Source: UBA4416 sp040387475
GTDB taxonomy: Bacteria; Bacteroidota; Bacteroidia; B-17B0; Aurantibacillaceae
Reading direction: 5' to 3'
Length of the DNA: 64,000 bases
Assembly (NCBI GenBank): GCA_040387475.1
Contig: JAZKDT010000024.1
Coordinates: 62,001 to 126,000, forward strand
Shown: piece after piece, positions 61,993 through 64,000 of the stretch
Layout of the letters: each line of letters starts with the position of its first letter
Numbering within the stretch: position 1 is the stretch's first letter
Notes under the pieces: generated by a model
Databases searched by the model: none
What the model saw: only the letters and a program-made list of their open reading frames with translations
What the model was told of the DNA's origin: nothing
Program-made: the position numbers and the translations under genes

Positions 61993-63276
61993 TTACTGTT
62001 TAATTCCGAGTTTATTTGAATATTTTTTATTCAGATCGTTTTGGAAATTAGTAAGGCTAATACTTTTGCCATTAATGTAAGCTAAAATAATTTTATTGGT
62101 TTTCATGTCCAGAATATCTCCTTCTGATACCACTAAAGATGCTATTTTTCCGGTTTCAATACTACCAATTTGTTTATCAAGACCTAAAATTTTTGCGGCG
62201 CTTAACGTAATACTCTGCAAAGCCTGTTCTTTGGTTAGACCATAGGCAGCGGCTGTTCCAGCCAAAAATGCAATATTGCGGGCATTCATTGCTTCCATAT
62301 CACCCTGGTTTTGCAAACAAAATAAAACAGAATCTTTTTGCAGCAAATAAGGCAGTTTATACAACAAATCCGTTTCGGCTTCCGGCAAATCAGGTAAGTC
62401 ATGGAGGCGATTCAGCATTACTGCCACATGATTATCTTTTAGTAATTTCGTAATTTTGTAACTGTCTTTACCGCCAACAATTACCATTTTTTGGATATTA
62501 TATCGTTTGGCAAAATTAACGGCACCAATAATATCTTTCACATAATCAGCGCGAATATATAAATTCTTAGTTCCTTCAAACACGCCTCTCATTGCCTCGA
62601 AGCGTAAATTTGTTTCGGTAATATTGTGAGAATTACAATAAGCAAATGCATTATCAAAAAAAGTGCTCAGCTCGTTTACCTGATCCGTATACTTAGGATT
62701 TTTGTCGCTGGGCTCAGGCTCAGCCCACCATCCATGCTTCTGAATCGTATTCGGAAAATTAACATGTACACCGTCATCTGCTTTTAGTACGGCATCCTCC
62801 CAGTTCCATCCATCTGTTGCAAAAACAGAAGATGTGCCGGCAATTCTTCCGTAACGCGGTGTTGATTGAGTATATAGAACTCCATTTGCCTTCACAGTCT
62901 CCAAAATTTTACTTTCAGCATTATAAGCAATTAAACTTCTTACATGCGGATTGAAATCGCCAACCTCAGCATAATCACTCGTTTGTCTCACCGCCTCAGC
63001 TTCCTGTAATCCTAAAATACAATTAGGCGCGATCAATCCCGGATAAATATGTTTGCCGGCCAAATCAATCGTGGTGTCAAATTGGGTTAGATCAATGCGG
63101 GTTAAACGAGCGTCGGCTACCAGATCAATTTTACCATCCTTAATGGCTATATAGCTGTTTTCCAGTACTTGGCCATTGCCAATATGAGCAACCGCATTTT
63201 TTAGTAAGATGCGCTTTTTATTTTGCGCCACTAAAAAGCCTGAAAGAAGAATAAAGCAAAGAAGAAATTTAGTCAT
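61993..63276 (-). CDS. Exported amidohydrolase-family protein lacking the HxH motif
   Basis: 427 residues with a signal peptide (KFLLCFILLSGFLVAQ, about residue 18). The fold is amidohydrolase/imidazolonepropionase-like: the metal-dependent hydrolase N-domain (AHIGNGQVLENSYIAIKDGKIDLV) precedes AGKHIYPGLIAPNCILGLQEAE. The HxH motif that should follow PGLI is replaced by PNCILGL, and the later His residues of the binuclear site are not evident. The terminal IGSIETGKIASLVVSEGDIL is the usual closing strand. A pseudoenzyme or a distinct metal-free function is likely. It is coupled to ade. Confidence 0.87.
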   Translation of the reverse strand: MTKFLLCFILLSGFLVAQNKKRILLKNAVAHIGNGQVLENSYIAIKDGKIDLVADARLTRIDLTQFDTTIDLAGKHIYPGLIAPNCILGLQEAEAVRQTSDYAEVGDFNPHVRSLIAYNAESKILETVKANGVLYTQSTPRYGRIAGTSSVFATDGWNWEDAVLKADDGVHVNFPNTIQKHGWWAEPEPSDKNPKYTDQVNELSTFFDNAFAYCNSHNITETNLRFEAMRGVFEGTKNLYIRADYVKDIIGAVNFAKRYNIQKMVIVGGKDSYKITKLLKDNHVAVMLNRLHDLPDLPEAETDLLYKLPYLLQKDSVLFCLQNQGDMEAMNARNIAFLAGTAAAYGLTKEQALQSITLSAAKILGLDKQIGSIETGKIASLVVSEGDILDMKTNKIILAYINGKSISLTNFQNDLNKKYSNKLGIKQ

Positions 63277-63347
63277 AGTCTCTATATTGGTAATAGGTAA
63301 ATATAAGAAAAAAATAAAGTAACTTAGGCGCTTAATTTTGAGGCTTC

Positions 63348-64000
63348 ATGGGTAAAAAACCAATTAAACAGGCAAAACCGCATCGCGTTTTATTACAGGC
63401 AGTTGTGAGCGCATTAACAACTATATTCACAGATAATAAATATGCTGATAAGGTCATTGAAAAAACCTTAAAAGAGAACCCGAAATTTGGTGGCAGAGAC
63501 AGGCGCTTTATTGCCGAGACCACATATGATATTGTACGCAACTACCGTTTATTAAGTCACCTGGCAGATACAAAGGACGGTTTTTGGGAGATACTTGGCG
63601 TTTATTTTATCATTAGATATTTGCCAATGCCTGATGAGCGCGACTTTAAAAATCTGAATGACAAGATAATTTTAGACAAGTACAAAGCTATTAAAGATCA
63701 AAAGATTCTACAATCCTATCCGGATTGGCTTTGGGAATTATGCGAGACGGAACTTGGAAAAGACACCTGGGAGACAGAAGCTAAAGCTTTAAATGAACAG
63801 GCTGAAGTAGTTTTAAGGGTTAACACTCTGAAAACAAAAAAGGAAATCTTAAAAAAACACCTGGAAGAACAGGAAATTGAAGTAGATTTTTTAAATGGCT
63901 ATAATGACGCTTTATTATTATTAAGAAGGCAAAACTTGTTTCAAAATCCCCTATTTAAACTTGGGCTATTTGAATTACAGGATGCAGGTTCGCAATACAT
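63348..64000 (+). CDS. rsmB: RsmB-like 16S rRNA (cytosine-C5) methyltransferase, N-terminal part
   Basis: The gene starts at ATG 63348 and runs off the window end after 217 codons. The NusB-like N-terminal domain is visible (HRVLLQAVVSALTTIF, FGGRDRRFIAETTYDIVRNYRLL). The pre-methyltransferase segment follows: LQSYPDWLWELC, EVVLRVNTLKTKKE and GLFELQDAGSQY, all typical of RsmB/NOP proteins. The catalytic S-adenosylmethionine domain with the two cysteines lies beyond the edge. The enzyme methylates a 16S rRNA cytosine (C967 in E. coli). Confidence 0.93.
   Translation, partial: MGKKPIKQAKPHRVLLQAVVSALTTIFTDNKYADKVIEKTLKENPKFGGRDRRFIAETTYDIVRNYRLLSHLADTKDGFWEILGVYFIIRYLPMPDERDFKNLNDKIILDKYKAIKDQKILQSYPDWLWELCETELGKDTWETEAKALNEQAEVVLRVNTLKTKKEILKKHLEEQEIEVDFLNGYNDALLLLRRQNLFQNPLFKLGLFELQDAGSQY

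Noticed and set aside
1..64000. CRISPR arrays, rRNA, transposases, prophage
   Set aside because: No regularly spaced short repeats, rRNA-like sequences, transposase motifs or phage structural genes were seen.

Overview
The window is chromosomal DNA from a member of the Bacteroidota. The signs are low G+C, frequent TTG starts, TonB-dependent receptors with CarboxypepD_reg-like N-termini, two proteins with type IX secretion (T9SS) C-terminal sorting domains, a bshC gene for bacillithiol synthesis, and promoters of the Bacteroidota form TTG-N18/19-TAnnTTTG. Two runs of exactly 10 Ns (37223-37232, 50280-50289) suggest a scaffolded draft or metagenome assembly. About fifty genes cover nearly all of it, plus one tRNA-Phe. 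No rRNA, CRISPR array, transposase or prophage was seen.

Layout. 1-5600: halogenase-like flavoprotein (cut by the window edge), dprA, a TonB receptor and a BI-1 membrane protein. 5680-11913: iron-uptake-like locus DUF4856 lipoprotein / imelysin / HTTM membrane protein / TonB receptor, behind a well-formed promoter. 11968-16989 (minus): glycosyltransferase, APC permease, and an unusual membrane-redoxin-PAS-PP2C fusion. 17.0-20.1 kb: accessory, cassette-like stretch of small orphan genes plus a truncated hemoglobin, with a 62-bp direct repeat and nested inverted repeats. 20.1-26.7 kb: VOC protein, HD hydrolase, and a minus-strand set (response regulator, seven-PAS histidine kinase, Crp/Fnr regulator). 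26.8-34.5 kb: tRNA-Phe, then coaX, an outer-membrane protein, lptC, a small membrane protein and a flavoprotein in one overlapping unit, then a PpiD-like chaperone and a TSUP transporter.

34.5-38.1 kb (minus): two tandem secreted archaemetzincin-like proteases and a transglutaminase-like protein. 38.1-44.8 kb (minus): a four-gene unit resembling MukF-MukE-MukB (Mks/Jet) condensins, with an exported TPR-like protein between the MukE-like and MukB-like genes and no recognisable nuclease partner; this is the best candidate for an undescribed system. 45.0-64.0 kb: T9SS-exported M43 metalloprotease with a large insert in its catalytic domain, bshC, pgeF (split by an assembly gap that appears to close on a 4-bp overlap), a DEAD-box helicase, an acyl-CoA carboxylase beta subunit, an M28 peptidase, thymidine kinase, a GNAT acetyltransferase, an alpha/beta hydrolase, a T9SS protein, an amidohydrolase pseudoenzyme candidate coupled to adenine deaminase, and the start of an rsmB-like RNA methyltransferase.

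Most genes are ordinary housekeeping and envelope functions. Functions are assigned by reading motifs and family resemblance only; no database search was possible.
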